Positions 24,989-32,641 of a DNA stretch of 38,759 nt are shown here, one piece after another. The position numbers and the translations under genes were made by a program. The stretch is taken from the NCBI RefSeq assembly GCF_000967725.1, contig NZ_JXYE01000019.1, forward strand, positions 1 through 38,759, written 5' to 3'. The stretch is from Loktanella sp. S4079 (GTDB taxonomy: Bacteria; Pseudomonadota; Alphaproteobacteria; Rhodobacterales; Rhodobacteraceae). How positions within the stretch are numbered: the first letter of the stretch is position 1; every line of letters begins with the position of its first letter. The notes under the pieces are model-generated. The model was not told the origin of the DNA and made no database searches. It saw nothing but the letters and a program-made list of their open reading frames with translations.

Positions 24989-25148
24989 GTTTCCTCCGTT
25001 TTGGCACTTAGGCGCGGACAGCCTCCTCCGTTCGCCAAACATCTGTTTGACGTGACAGTCCCGAACCTGATGGACAATGCAGCGCGCCAAGAAATCGACG
25101 CGGTGCGGTACGACGAAGGAAGCAGACCGCCCCCTTCGCCCCCGGCCC

Positions 25149-27659
25149 TTAACTGGGCAGGTATTCTGTACTCCAACTTTCGCTAACTTGGCCGGATTTC
25201 AACATCCGCTCGATCGCCGCATCGGAATATCCGAGATCACCGAGGATCTCTCGCGTCGACGCGCCAAATTTCTCGGTTGGAGGCAGGGCAAATACCCGCC
25301 CGCGCGAAGGGCGGACAGCATAGGGATCCAGTTGAATGACTTCATGACCGCTTGGGTGATCAGCGTACTGCGAGAAGGAATAGCTGCCTCGATCGGTACC
25401 GGGAGTGCCGTCTGGTTCGCGCAGGTTTTCCGACCGTAGCGCCTCAATATTGTGGCAGATCGCGCAGCCGATATCTGCCGCACGCAAGCGCGCGATCCAT
25501 TCGGTCGCGGGATGCGATTGGAATGCGCTGGCCAGGTATGCCGCGCGCTCCTCATCAGGGATATCAGGCAGGTCTTCGAGGTTTTCGACATTGCGGAACC
25601 GCGGCAAATCAGTCTCGTAAGCGCTCAGAAGGATGTAGATGCCCGATGCGGTGCTGTAAAAACGGCTGAGGGGATCATAACCGTTGACCTCAGGGCCAGA
25701 GGGCTCATCGAATAGCCCGCGCCCACGGTAATCGTATGCAAAGGGAATCTGCAACAACCCGCTGTTGGCGCTAAGCGAGGTCCGTCCACGCCCGATCCGC
25801 CCAAAGCGGTGCTTCTGATAAAGCGCGGCAGCGACAGCTAAAGCGCCGCCAAATCCGCACATCACGTCAATGGTGCCGACATGGGCGTGTTCCTCAGGAC
25901 GGTCCATCGCGCCGCCAAAGCGCAACATGATACCCGTGGTGGCCTGCACCAGATCGTCATAACCGATGTAATCGGTGCGCACGCCGCGCCGCACACCGCT
26001 AAAGCAATCGAGTTTGCAGAAAATCGCCTCTGGGTTCAGCTTGCGCAGGCTGTCTGCGTCCAGACCCATGCGCTTGACCTGGCTGTCCGGCGCGTTCCAG
26101 AAGATCACGTCGACGGATTTCACCAAATCCTCCAACACCTTGCGTCCGTGTTCGGACTTCGCATCGGCAAGGATCGACTTTTTACCGCGCCCCTGGCTCA
26201 ACCCATAGATCACGGTGTTCCAGCTGTCATAGAGCGGGGTCGCGGGGTCGAGCTTGATAACCTCGGCCCCGAACCGAGCCAGATAGCTTGCGGCATGTGG
26301 TCCGGCAATCACGTTGCACATGTCCAGTACGCGAACGCCCGACAGCCAGCCCTCTTGCTCGATCCCGTCTTCGGGGTCGGGAATGTCGGTGCGCAGCTTG
26401 CGCAGCACCTTCAGGGCCTCTTCCACCTCGACCCAGCGGCGCGGTTCGGGCGATAACGCGTCTTCTCCGCTTTCCTCCATCCAGACTACCGGGCCGGGTT
26501 GGGTCATTTCGCCATAGACCGGGTCCCAGACATCAATCATCAGGCCGGAGGCTTCTGCATATTCGTCGTTGATCCACTCTTGCAGCCAACGCTGCGGCGC
26601 ACCCGGAATGCCCGCGCGTCCGAACATGCGCTTCCATTCATGTGAGGTGCGGGTCATAAACACCTCTTTCATGCGCGCGGCGATCTTGTCGGCCCACTCC
26701 TTCGGCATCGGGTAAACGCCAAGCGAGGTATCGGACACCCACTCGGACTGCGGTTTGTAGGTATCGTCCTCTTCCTGCAGCCCCTCTTCGATCATCTCAT
26801 CGTAAAGGCCCAGCACCTCAAGGCAGCGGCGCGCGTGGTGTTTATGACTGGGGCAGACCACATAGAACATCCGCCCGTCCTTACACATATAACTGCGAAA
26901 GAATGGGTCGAGCAGTTCCTGCAGATCCTCGTAGGACACATTCATCGGCAAACCTTCGACGCGCCGCCGTTCGATCTCGAACTCGCGCTGGGTCAGGTAG
27001 CGTTCCGGCATGTCCGACACCTTGATGGAGTTGTAGCACAATCCCTCCATCACGGCTGCCGCCAGCGGCACCTCGATCTGGTCGCCCAACCCGGTCAACT
27101 GACGTGACTGCAGCGCCAGCACGGTCGCCGAGGCCGCGATCTGCGAGGCATACGCGGATGACAGCGGCAGCGGCGAGAACGAGGGGTTCAACCCCATCAG
27201 AACGCGGTTCAGCCCCATGTCGGTAAACACGCCCGAACTGGCCGCAACCACGCTTTCAAAGGCCCGCAATTCGCGGTGCTCGGCATCGTTGGAGGCAAAC
27301 CCCGGCAAAGAGACGGTGATCAACTCGGGCCGCTCTTCGCGCATCGCGGCAAAATCAATGCCCAAGGCGGCCAGTTTGCCGGGGCGGAAGTTTTCGATGA
27401 TGATATCGGCCTCGGCGCAAAGCGCGCGGGCGTGGGCCAGCCCTTGCTCGGATTTTAGGTCAAGGTTCACGATCAGCTTGTTGCGCATCAACGTCGCATT
27501 GGCCGGGCTGTCCCACATCGGCCCGTCGGGCGGGTCGATATGAACGACAGTGGCGCCAAGGTCTCCAAGCAACATCGCAACGGCGGGTCCAGCAATGTAC
27601 TGCCCGAAATCGACCACTTTAACCCCGGTCAGGGGAAGTTTGGAAAATGAGTTACGCAT
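25149..27659 (-). CDS. dddD: DddD-like two-domain class III CoA-transferase / DMSP lyase
   Basis: An 836-residue protein with two fused CaiB/BaiF (class III CoA-transferase) domains, residues 8-410 and 437-836. DddD joins CoA to dimethylsulfoniopropionate and cleaves it, releasing dimethyl sulfide and 3-hydroxypropionyl-CoA. Domain 2 starts SGVRVLDMCNVIAGPHAASY and carries Asp598 in HVGTIDVMCGFGG; the catalytic Asp of characterised DddD is at about residue 602. In domain 1 the equivalent site reads LPLSSAYAS, with no Asp, as in DddD, where only the second domain has the nucleophile. Start chosen at ATG 27659 (MRNSFSKLPL, GGAGG in front). Neighbours (BCCT transporter, GMC dehydrogenase, LysR) are those of known ddd clusters. 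An unrelated acyl-CoA transferase of the same fold remains possible. Confidence 0.78.
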   Translation of the reverse strand: MRNSFSKLPLTGVKVVDFGQYIAGPAVAMLLGDLGATVVHIDPPDGPMWDSPANATLMRNKLIVNLDLKSEQGLAHARALCAEADIIIENFRPGKLAALGIDFAAMREERPELITVSLPGFASNDAEHRELRAFESVVAASSGVFTDMGLNRVLMGLNPSFSPLPLSSAYASQIAASATVLALQSRQLTGLGDQIEVPLAAAVMEGLCYNSIKVSDMPERYLTQREFEIERRRVEGLPMNVSYEDLQELLDPFFRSYMCKDGRMFYVVCPSHKHHARRCLEVLGLYDEMIEEGLQEEDDTYKPQSEWVSDTSLGVYPMPKEWADKIAARMKEVFMTRTSHEWKRMFGRAGIPGAPQRWLQEWINDEYAEASGLMIDVWDPVYGEMTQPGPVVWMEESGEDALSPEPRRWVEVEEALKVLRKLRTDIPDPEDGIEQEGWLSGVRVLDMCNVIAGPHAASYLARFGAEVIKLDPATPLYDSWNTVIYGLSQGRGKKSILADAKSEHGRKVLEDLVKSVDVIFWNAPDSQVKRMGLDADSLRKLNPEAIFCKLDCFSGVRRGVRTDYIGYDDLVQATTGIMLRFGGAMDRPEEHAHVGTIDVMCGFGGALAVAAALYQKHRFGRIGRGRTSLSANSGLLQIPFAYDYRGRGLFDEPSGPEVNGYDPLSRFYSTASGIYILLSAYETDLPRFRNVENLEDLPDIPDEERAAYLASAFQSHPATEWIARLRAADIGCAICHNIEALRSENLREPDGTPGTDRGSYSFSQYADHPSGHEVIQLDPYAVRPSRGRVFALPPTEKFGASTREILGDLGYSDAAIERMLKSGQVSESWSTEYLPS

Positions 27660-27687
27660 GTTTCCTCCGATTGACAAAGACGCCGAC

Positions 27688-29352
27688 CTACTGGCCTGCA
27701 AGGATCCAGCGGGCCGCCTTTTCCGCGATCATCAGCGTCGGGGAATTAGTGTTTCCGCTGGTGATTTCGGGCATGACGGACGCGTCAACGACACGCAGCC
27801 CCGACACCCCCTTGAGCCGCAAATGTGGGTCGAGCACGGCGGTTTCATCCTCTGCCAGTCCCATTTTGACCGTGCCAACCGGATGAAAAATCGTGTTGGC
27901 GATGTCGCCGGCCAGTTTGGCAAGGTCGTCGTCGCTCTGGTATTGCGGGCCGGGCTTGTATTCTTCGGGCGTGTAGGGCTGCATCGCGGGCTTCGACATG
28001 ATCTCTCGCACTTGGCGCAGGCTGTCGGCGGCGACCTTGCGGTCATCTTCGGTGGACAGGTAATTGGGCGAGATCATCGGCGCATCGCGGAAGTTGTTTG
28101 AGCGGATGCGTACATGGCCCCGGCTGGTGGGGTTGAGGTTGCAAACGCTGACCGTGATCGCCGGGAAATCGTGCAGATCCTCACCAAAGGCTTCAAGGCT
28201 GAGCGGCTGCACATGATATTCCAGATTGGCATGCGTCCGGGAAGGATCAGAGCGGGTGAAGGCGCCCAGTTGGCTGGGCGACATGCTCATTGGGCCGGTC
28301 CGCTTCAGCAAGTATTCCGCACCGATCAATGCCTTGCCGAACATGTTGCCGGCAAGGGTGTTGAGCGTGCGCGTGCCCTTCACCTTGTAAACCGCGCGGA
28401 TTTGCAGGTGATCCTGAAGGTTTTCGCCCACCGGCGCGTCGCGCAGCACCTCTATCCCATGCTCTTGCAACAAAGCAGCGGGGCCAATCCCCGACAGTTG
28501 CAGAATTTGAGGCGAATTGATCGCTCCGGCCGACAGAATGGTCTCGCGGCGGGCTGTTACCGACACAGTCTGGCCCTTCCGGTGGACCTGCGCACCGCTG
28601 CAACGCAATGCGCCGTTCTCATCCCTTGCAAAAGTCAGCTTCTCGACCTGGGCCTCGGTCCAGATCGTTAGATTGGGCCGTGATTTCGCCGGACGCAAAA
28701 AGGCCTTCGACGTATTCCAGCGCCAACCCGACCGCTGATTGACATCGAAATAGCCGACCCCGGCGTTGTCACCGCCGTTGAAATCGTCGGTTTTGTCGAT
28801 CCCCGCCTGTGTCGCCGCATCCGCAAAGCTGTCAAGCACGTCCCAACGCAGGCGCTGTTTTTCCACCCGCCATTCGCCGCCATTTCCGTGCAAGTCGGAA
28901 AACCGGCTGTTGTCGCCGGTCTTCGGATCGGCCCCGCCATCCAGCTTCTGATGGTCCTCATGAGCCATGAAATCGCGCAGGCAGTTGTCCCAGTTCCACG
29001 CGTCCTCACCGCTGAGCTTGGCCCAGTTGTCATAGTCGCGCGCCTGACCGCGCATGTAGATCATGCCGTTGATCGACGAACAGCCGCCAAGGGCCTTGCC
29101 ACGTGGGTAGCGCAGGGTCCGACCGTTCAGACCAGTGTCGGCCTCGGTATTATACATCCAGTCGGTGCGCGGGTTTCCAATGCAGTACAAATAGCCAACG
29201 GGAATATGAATCCACGGGTAGCTATCGACCTTCCCGGCCTCCAGGAGAAGCACCCGGTTGCCGGCATCCGCGCTCAGTCGGTTGGCAAGCAGACAGCCCG
29301 CCGAACCCCCGCCAATCACGATGAAGTCGAAATCGTCCCCGTTTACTGACAT
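27688..29352 (-). CDS. GMC-family FAD alcohol dehydrogenase (DddA/BetA-like)
   Basis: A 554-residue glucose-methanol-choline oxidoreductase. Seen: the FAD motif DFIVIGGGSAGCLLANRL near residue 8, LLLEAG, the GMC signature 1 region GKALGGCSSINGMIYMRGQ at about 85-103, signature 2 (GAINSPQILQLSGIGPA) at about 275, and the C-terminal active-site pair FHPVGTVKMG and NTNSPTLM. It resembles choline dehydrogenase BetA. In the Halomonas HTNK1 ddd cluster a GMC enzyme of this kind (DddA) oxidises 3-hydroxypropionate, a product of DMSP cleavage, to malonate semialdehyde; given the DddD-like gene 28 bases downstream, that role is likely. Choline oxidation is the alternative. A DddC-type malonate-semialdehyde dehydrogenase is not in the window. 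Confidence 0.85.
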   Translation of the reverse strand: MSVNGDDFDFIVIGGGSAGCLLANRLSADAGNRVLLLEAGKVDSYPWIHIPVGYLYCIGNPRTDWMYNTEADTGLNGRTLRYPRGKALGGCSSINGMIYMRGQARDYDNWAKLSGEDAWNWDNCLRDFMAHEDHQKLDGGADPKTGDNSRFSDLHGNGGEWRVEKQRLRWDVLDSFADAATQAGIDKTDDFNGGDNAGVGYFDVNQRSGWRWNTSKAFLRPAKSRPNLTIWTEAQVEKLTFARDENGALRCSGAQVHRKGQTVSVTARRETILSAGAINSPQILQLSGIGPAALLQEHGIEVLRDAPVGENLQDHLQIRAVYKVKGTRTLNTLAGNMFGKALIGAEYLLKRTGPMSMSPSQLGAFTRSDPSRTHANLEYHVQPLSLEAFGEDLHDFPAITVSVCNLNPTSRGHVRIRSNNFRDAPMISPNYLSTEDDRKVAADSLRQVREIMSKPAMQPYTPEEYKPGPQYQSDDDLAKLAGDIANTIFHPVGTVKMGLAEDETAVLDPHLRLKGVSGLRVVDASVMPEITSGNTNSPTLMIAEKAARWILAGQ

Positions 29353-29525
29353 CGTGGCACACCCTCCTGCTTACTCAACGGCAGTGAGGAAAGCACCAGC
29401 CCGCAGCGCTCCGCCCCCAAGCCGAGGCGGGTTGGATGCGGTGCGATATGCTCCTCCCTGCGTATCAATTTCCGAAGGTGTAGAAAGCCAAGGGGCACTT
29501 TCCTAATGACTTAATTTTCACCTTG
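29353..29525. promoter_or_regulatory. Divergent promoter region of the GMC gene and lysR
   Basis: A space of 173 bases upstream of the GMC gene (minus) and the LysR gene (plus). The half next to lysR is AT-rich, including CTAATGACTTAATTTTC. On the minus strand AGGAGGG lies about 10 bases before the GMC start. The promoters of both units must lie here, but I cannot assign -35/-10 boxes with confidence. Confidence 0.4.
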
Positions 29526-29544
29526 ATATTAAATTCCTTAATAT
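29526..29544. promoter_or_regulatory. Inverted repeat overlapping the lysR start codon
   Basis: ATATTAA-ATTCC-TTAATAT is a perfect 7-bp inverted repeat, AT-rich with a TTAA core. Its last two bases are the first two of the lysR ATG. Because LysR regulators often bind such AT-rich dyads, it is a candidate autoregulatory operator. There is no visible ribosome binding site here. Confidence 0.45.
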
Positions 29545-30448
29545 GAAGAGATTCTTTAACCCCAACAACATCTTGGCCTTCGTGACAGTGGCACGAGAAG
29601 GCAGCGTCTCGCGTGCAGCAGACATCCTGCACCTCACCCAGCCAGCGATCAGCCACCAGATCAAGCGGTTGAGCGAGGAGACAGGAATCACCCTGTTCAG
29701 GCGCACTCCGCACGGGCTTGACTTGACCGCAGATGGCGAAACCCTGCTGCCCAAGGCCGAGCAGGTTTTGAACGCGATGGCCGACCTCCGACGCAGCGCG
29801 CATACCCAGAGCGGTCAGATCTCTGGCACGCTGCGGATCGGCACCATTGTGGACCCCGAATTCATCCGCCTTGGCCAATTGCTGAGTGGCCTAAAAAAGA
29901 GCCACCCTGGAATCGTTACCGAACTCGTTCACGGGATCAGCGGTGAAATCCTTGATAGACTGAAACGCCGAACAATAGACCTGGGGTTCTATCTCTGCGA
30001 CCCCGAAGAAATCGGCCAAATCCCGTCGGAACAGCCACTTCATACCTTGAAACTGGCTCAATTTGACTATCGCGTTATTGCCCCGGTGGGCTGGGAGGCA
30101 AGGGTCGCGAATGCGTCCTGGGCCGAACTCGCGGCGCTGCCATGGATCGGTACAACTCCGGTTTCTGTCCACAATCGTCTTTTGACCAAGATATTTGCTC
30201 GTCACGGCGTCGTGCAGAATTCCATGGCGCTTGTCGACCACGAGGCGTCGATGCTGGAAATGGTGCGATCAGGCGTCGGGCTCAGCCTTTGTCGAGAGTC
30301 AATCGCGCTGCACCAACGTCAGGCCTACGGGTTGACTATCTGCGAAACGCAACGAATTCCTGCCTGCCTTTGCATCCTGGCTTTGGACGCGCAAAAAGGA
30401 GTGCCGTTAATGGCTGCGCTCTTCGATCAACTCGAAGCGGTCTGGTAG
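29543..30448 (+). CDS. LysR-family regulator (DddR-like by position)
   Basis: A 301-residue LysR-type regulator: winged helix-turn-helix at residues 8-66 (VAREGSVSRAADILHLTQPAISHQIKRLSEETGITLFRRTPHGLDLT), then a periplasmic-binding-like effector domain from about residue 90 (SGTLRIGTI...) to the end. It is transcribed away from the GMC dehydrogenase and DddD-like genes, the classical geometry for a LysR activator of a divergent operon; LysR-type DddR controls dddD in Marinomonas. Start ATG 29543 has no obvious Shine-Dalgarno sequence and overlaps an inverted repeat, so the transcript may be leaderless or poorly translated. Confidence 0.9.
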   Translation: MKRFFNPNNILAFVTVAREGSVSRAADILHLTQPAISHQIKRLSEETGITLFRRTPHGLDLTADGETLLPKAEQVLNAMADLRRSAHTQSGQISGTLRIGTIVDPEFIRLGQLLSGLKKSHPGIVTELVHGISGEILDRLKRRTIDLGFYLCDPEEIGQIPSEQPLHTLKLAQFDYRVIAPVGWEARVANASWAELAALPWIGTTPVSVHNRLLTKIFARHGVVQNSMALVDHEASMLEMVRSGVGLSLCRESIALHQRQAYGLTICETQRIPACLCILALDAQKGVPLMAALFDQLEAVW

Positions 30449-30533
30449 GTAGACTTGGCAGGTGGGAACCGCTGTTGTTCCGGAACAGAGAGGCTGTTGC
30501 CCTCCTGAGCGCTAATTTTTGCTTATATCAGTA

Positions 30534-30647
30534 TCAAGAAACGAGTTCAGAACCAGCGATCTCATTCTCTCGTAGCCGCTCCTCAATCGGATCAAAGCCC
30601 ACTTCATTGGCCAGTGAAAGTGCGGTCGTGTCGGTATTGTTTTTCAT
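30534..30647 (-). pseudogene. Fragment of an IS256-like transposase, amino end
   Basis: A 37-codon ORF, MKNNTDTTALSLANEVGFDPIEERL and onward, with GGGAGA about 6 bases before the ATG. The phrase 'ANE-GFDPIE-xLR' is what I remember from the start of IS256/Mutator-type transposases (usually followed by xxRxxIExxxEEEL). The following residues (NEIAGSELVS) do not fit, so the rest was lost. Other explanations are possible; there is no terminal repeat evidence. Confidence 0.4.
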
Positions 30648-30677
30648 GGCGTGATCTCCCTGGCGGTTGCTCCCGCC

Positions 30678-30701
30678 GGTAGGGTGGGTTCGAATTCACC
30701 C
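30678..30701 (+). repeat. Second copy of the GTAGGGTGGGTT intergenic repeat
   Basis: GGTAGGGTGGGTTCGAATTC followed by ACCC: GGGTG...CACCC arms around a TTCGAA core. It shares TAGGGTGGGTT with the 7525-7551 copy in reverse orientation. Just upstream a GGCGG/CCGCC hairpin (30662-30676) is present. Confidence 0.45.
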
Positions 30702-30716
30702 GGAGATACGCCACCT

Positions 30717-30917
30717 TCAATTTTCCACTACCTTCGCGACACGACCGTCGTGGCTCGTGGCGCCTTCAGAATCCCCGGACTTTGCAAAGGTCACTATCTG
30801 CGCATTACTGCCTTCGGTTATACGTCGCGCGCCAGAGCTTACAGCGCTGATGAAGCTATCCGTCAGACGCCCGCCGTCCCGGCCTATTGAGTACCCGGGA
30901 TTGAGCCACTTAATCAT
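30717..30917 (-). CDS. Possible small protein overlapping the cytochrome c stop
   Basis: A 66-residue ORF from ATG 30917 (MIKWLNPGYSIGRDGGRLTD ... HDGRVAKVVEN). Its start overlaps the TAA stop of the cytochrome gene upstream (ATGATTAA), which would allow coupled translation. It has no membrane segment and no motif I recognise, so it may be chance. If real, it is the last gene of the copper operon. Confidence 0.3.
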   Translation of the reverse strand: MIKWLNPGYSIGRDGGRLTDSFISAVSSGARRITEGSNAQIVTFAKSGDSEGATSHDGRVAKVVEN

Positions 30918-31341
30918 GCCGTGGGTTTCTGTTCGCTTGTGCCTCTTGAATGTGGGCTGGCCATATTGAGCGGATGAAGGCGAGGATGTCCCAGATATCT
31001 TCATCTGAGATCGTGTCACCAAATGCTGGCATTCCACTATTGAATTCGGCGATGCCGCGTGCCGCCAGTGCTTGTTGGCCACCAAATTTGGTATATTCGA
31101 ACAAAAGCTGATTATCGTGGTGCCACGTATGCCCAGAGGCGTCGTGAGGGGGCGCAGGGAGAATGCCGTTTTCGTCGGCTCGTCGCCAATTTGGTTGCCC
31201 TTCCAAATTGACGCCGTGGCAAGACGCGCATTGCGCAGCGTAGAGTGATTGCCCGTTGTCCAAATTGCGGTTGTCTAATGCATGATCGGCGTAGGCGCTG
31301 GTTGCGAAACATGCCAACGCAAGGGTTGCTCGGCATCTCAT
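30910..31341 (-). CDS. Periplasmic c-type cytochrome of the copper operon
   Basis: A 143-residue monohaem cytochrome c: signal peptide (residues 1-18, MRCRATLALACFATSAYA), haem site CASCH near residue 40, probable axial Met in FNSGMPAFGDTISDEDIWDILAFIRSIWP, the usual C-terminal helix. ATG 31341 is chosen because the upstream oxidase stop overlaps it (ATGA) and because it starts a good signal peptide. A second cytochrome lies at the front of the operon, so the oxidase may exchange electrons with one or both. Family: small class I cytochrome c/CBB3-type subunit domain; partners are inferred from neighbours. Confidence 0.88.
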   Translation of the reverse strand: MRCRATLALACFATSAYADHALDNRNLDNGQSLYAAQCASCHGVNLEGQPNWRRADENGILPAPPHDASGHTWHHDNQLLFEYTKFGGQQALAARGIAEFNSGMPAFGDTISDEDIWDILAFIRSIWPAHIQEAQANRNPRHD

Positions 31342-32633
31342 ATTACTTCCACCCATGTTTTCATTCCGCCAGCCTGATGGCTGAGCATATGGCAATGCAG
31401 CATCCATTTTCCAGGATTATCAAAGACGCAGAGTATCTCGCGGCTTTCGCCGGCCTGAACCAAGGTCGTATCACGGAGATCGCCCAGCGTGCCGTCAGAT
31501 AGTGTTTCGTAGAAATGGTGCCCGTGTAAGTGGATGCCATGCGCAAAGCTGGTGTCGTTCAAAAGCTGGATTCGAGCAGTCTCGCCACGTTTGAAGCGCC
31601 CAAACGGTTTAGATTGCAGATCTGACAGATTGTTAAAGGCCCAAATGTTGTCACCACCATGTCGCCCGTTCATAGCGCCACCTTGCATATTCAAGGTGAG
31701 TTCTTGCGTAATGTCTCCGGGGCGGGGGGCGTTGTTTTGTGGAAGCGTTGGGATTGGCGTCAACCTTTGGGCTTGTTCACCTGAAACATCGATTTGGCCA
31801 AGGATATAATTCCCTGTGCGGGTGACCATGTCGATTTCAAGCGTAGCCTCAACATCTGCAATGACATCGACCCGCTGCGCAGGTGCGAGTTCGATCGTGT
31901 CAAAAGCGCGTGGCGCCGCAATGGGCATGCCATCAAGCGCGACGATTTTGCCGTTGAGGCCCAATAAGCTCAGGTGAAAGACACGGTCAACTGCTGCGTT
32001 GATGATCCGTAGCCGTATGCGCGCACCTGTTTTCAGCGAAATCTCGGGCAGAAATGCTCGCGCGAAATTACCCATGCGGCCACTATGTGCCACGTCGTGC
32101 ATATTGCCAAAGTCAGTCGTGAGCTGTCCGTCTTCATCCAAACGCCAATCTGCTATAATCGCAGTAATGTCATGATCGACGTCTGGTGGGTTGGCCTCGT
32201 CGATAATAAGTGGCCCCATCAAACCACGCGCGACTTGTTCGTGCGACAGATAACGCGAGTGATACCAAAACGTTCCCGCGTCTGGCGGGGTAAACTGATA
32301 GCTATATGTGCCGTCAGGATCCACAATGTTTTGGGTCAAGATCGGCACGCCATCCATTGCGTTTTGCAATCTGATCCCGTGCCAGTGAACGGCGGTGCCT
32401 TCTTCTAGTTTGTTGTGAAGCAGCACATTGAGTGGTTGCCCCTGTTGGCCACGAATTTCTGGGCCGGGCACGCCGTTGTTAAAGCCAAAGGATCGCGTTG
32501 TTTTACCCTCTCCTTTGGGCAGGATTTGTGCCTCAATGGGTTGTGCAACCAGTTGAAACTGGTTGCCCGCGAAAGACACAGCCGGGGCCAGCGCCGCGGC
32601 AGTTGATGTGATCAGAAAATCTCTACGTTTCAT
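31338..32633 (-). CDS. Multicopper oxidase with altered type-3 copper motif
   Basis: A 431-residue three-domain multicopper oxidase with a Tat-like N-terminus (KRRDFLITSTAAALAPAVSFA). Copper motifs: HWHG at 83-86; WYHS at 123-126; HGIHLHGHHF at 365-374; HCHMLSHQAGGM at 413-424 with the type-1 Cys414, His419 and Met424. The second motif normally reads H-S-H; here it is His125-Ser126-Arg127 (codon CGT), so one type-3 ligand His is missing, though His131 lies near. ATG 32633 follows GAGG by 6 bases. The gene starts inside the 3' end of copD's region and its stop overlaps the cytochrome start. Likely role: Cu(I) or metal oxidation in copper resistance. Activity with the altered motif is uncertain. 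Confidence 0.9.
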   Translation of the reverse strand: MKRRDFLITSTAAALAPAVSFAGNQFQLVAQPIEAQILPKGEGKTTRSFGFNNGVPGPEIRGQQGQPLNVLLHNKLEEGTAVHWHGIRLQNAMDGVPILTQNIVDPDGTYSYQFTPPDAGTFWYHSRYLSHEQVARGLMGPLIIDEANPPDVDHDITAIIADWRLDEDGQLTTDFGNMHDVAHSGRMGNFARAFLPEISLKTGARIRLRIINAAVDRVFHLSLLGLNGKIVALDGMPIAAPRAFDTIELAPAQRVDVIADVEATLEIDMVTRTGNYILGQIDVSGEQAQRLTPIPTLPQNNAPRPGDITQELTLNMQGGAMNGRHGGDNIWAFNNLSDLQSKPFGRFKRGETARIQLLNDTSFAHGIHLHGHHFYETLSDGTLGDLRDTTLVQAGESREILCVFDNPGKWMLHCHMLSHQAGGMKTWVEVI

Positions 32634-32641
32634 TGGATACC

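Noticed and set aside
30681..30710. T-arm-like GGGTTCGAATT sequence suggesting a tRNA-Ser piece
   Set aside because: The flanks do not pair as a T-stem, no anticodon or acceptor arm is found, and it fits better as a copy of the palindromic repeat.
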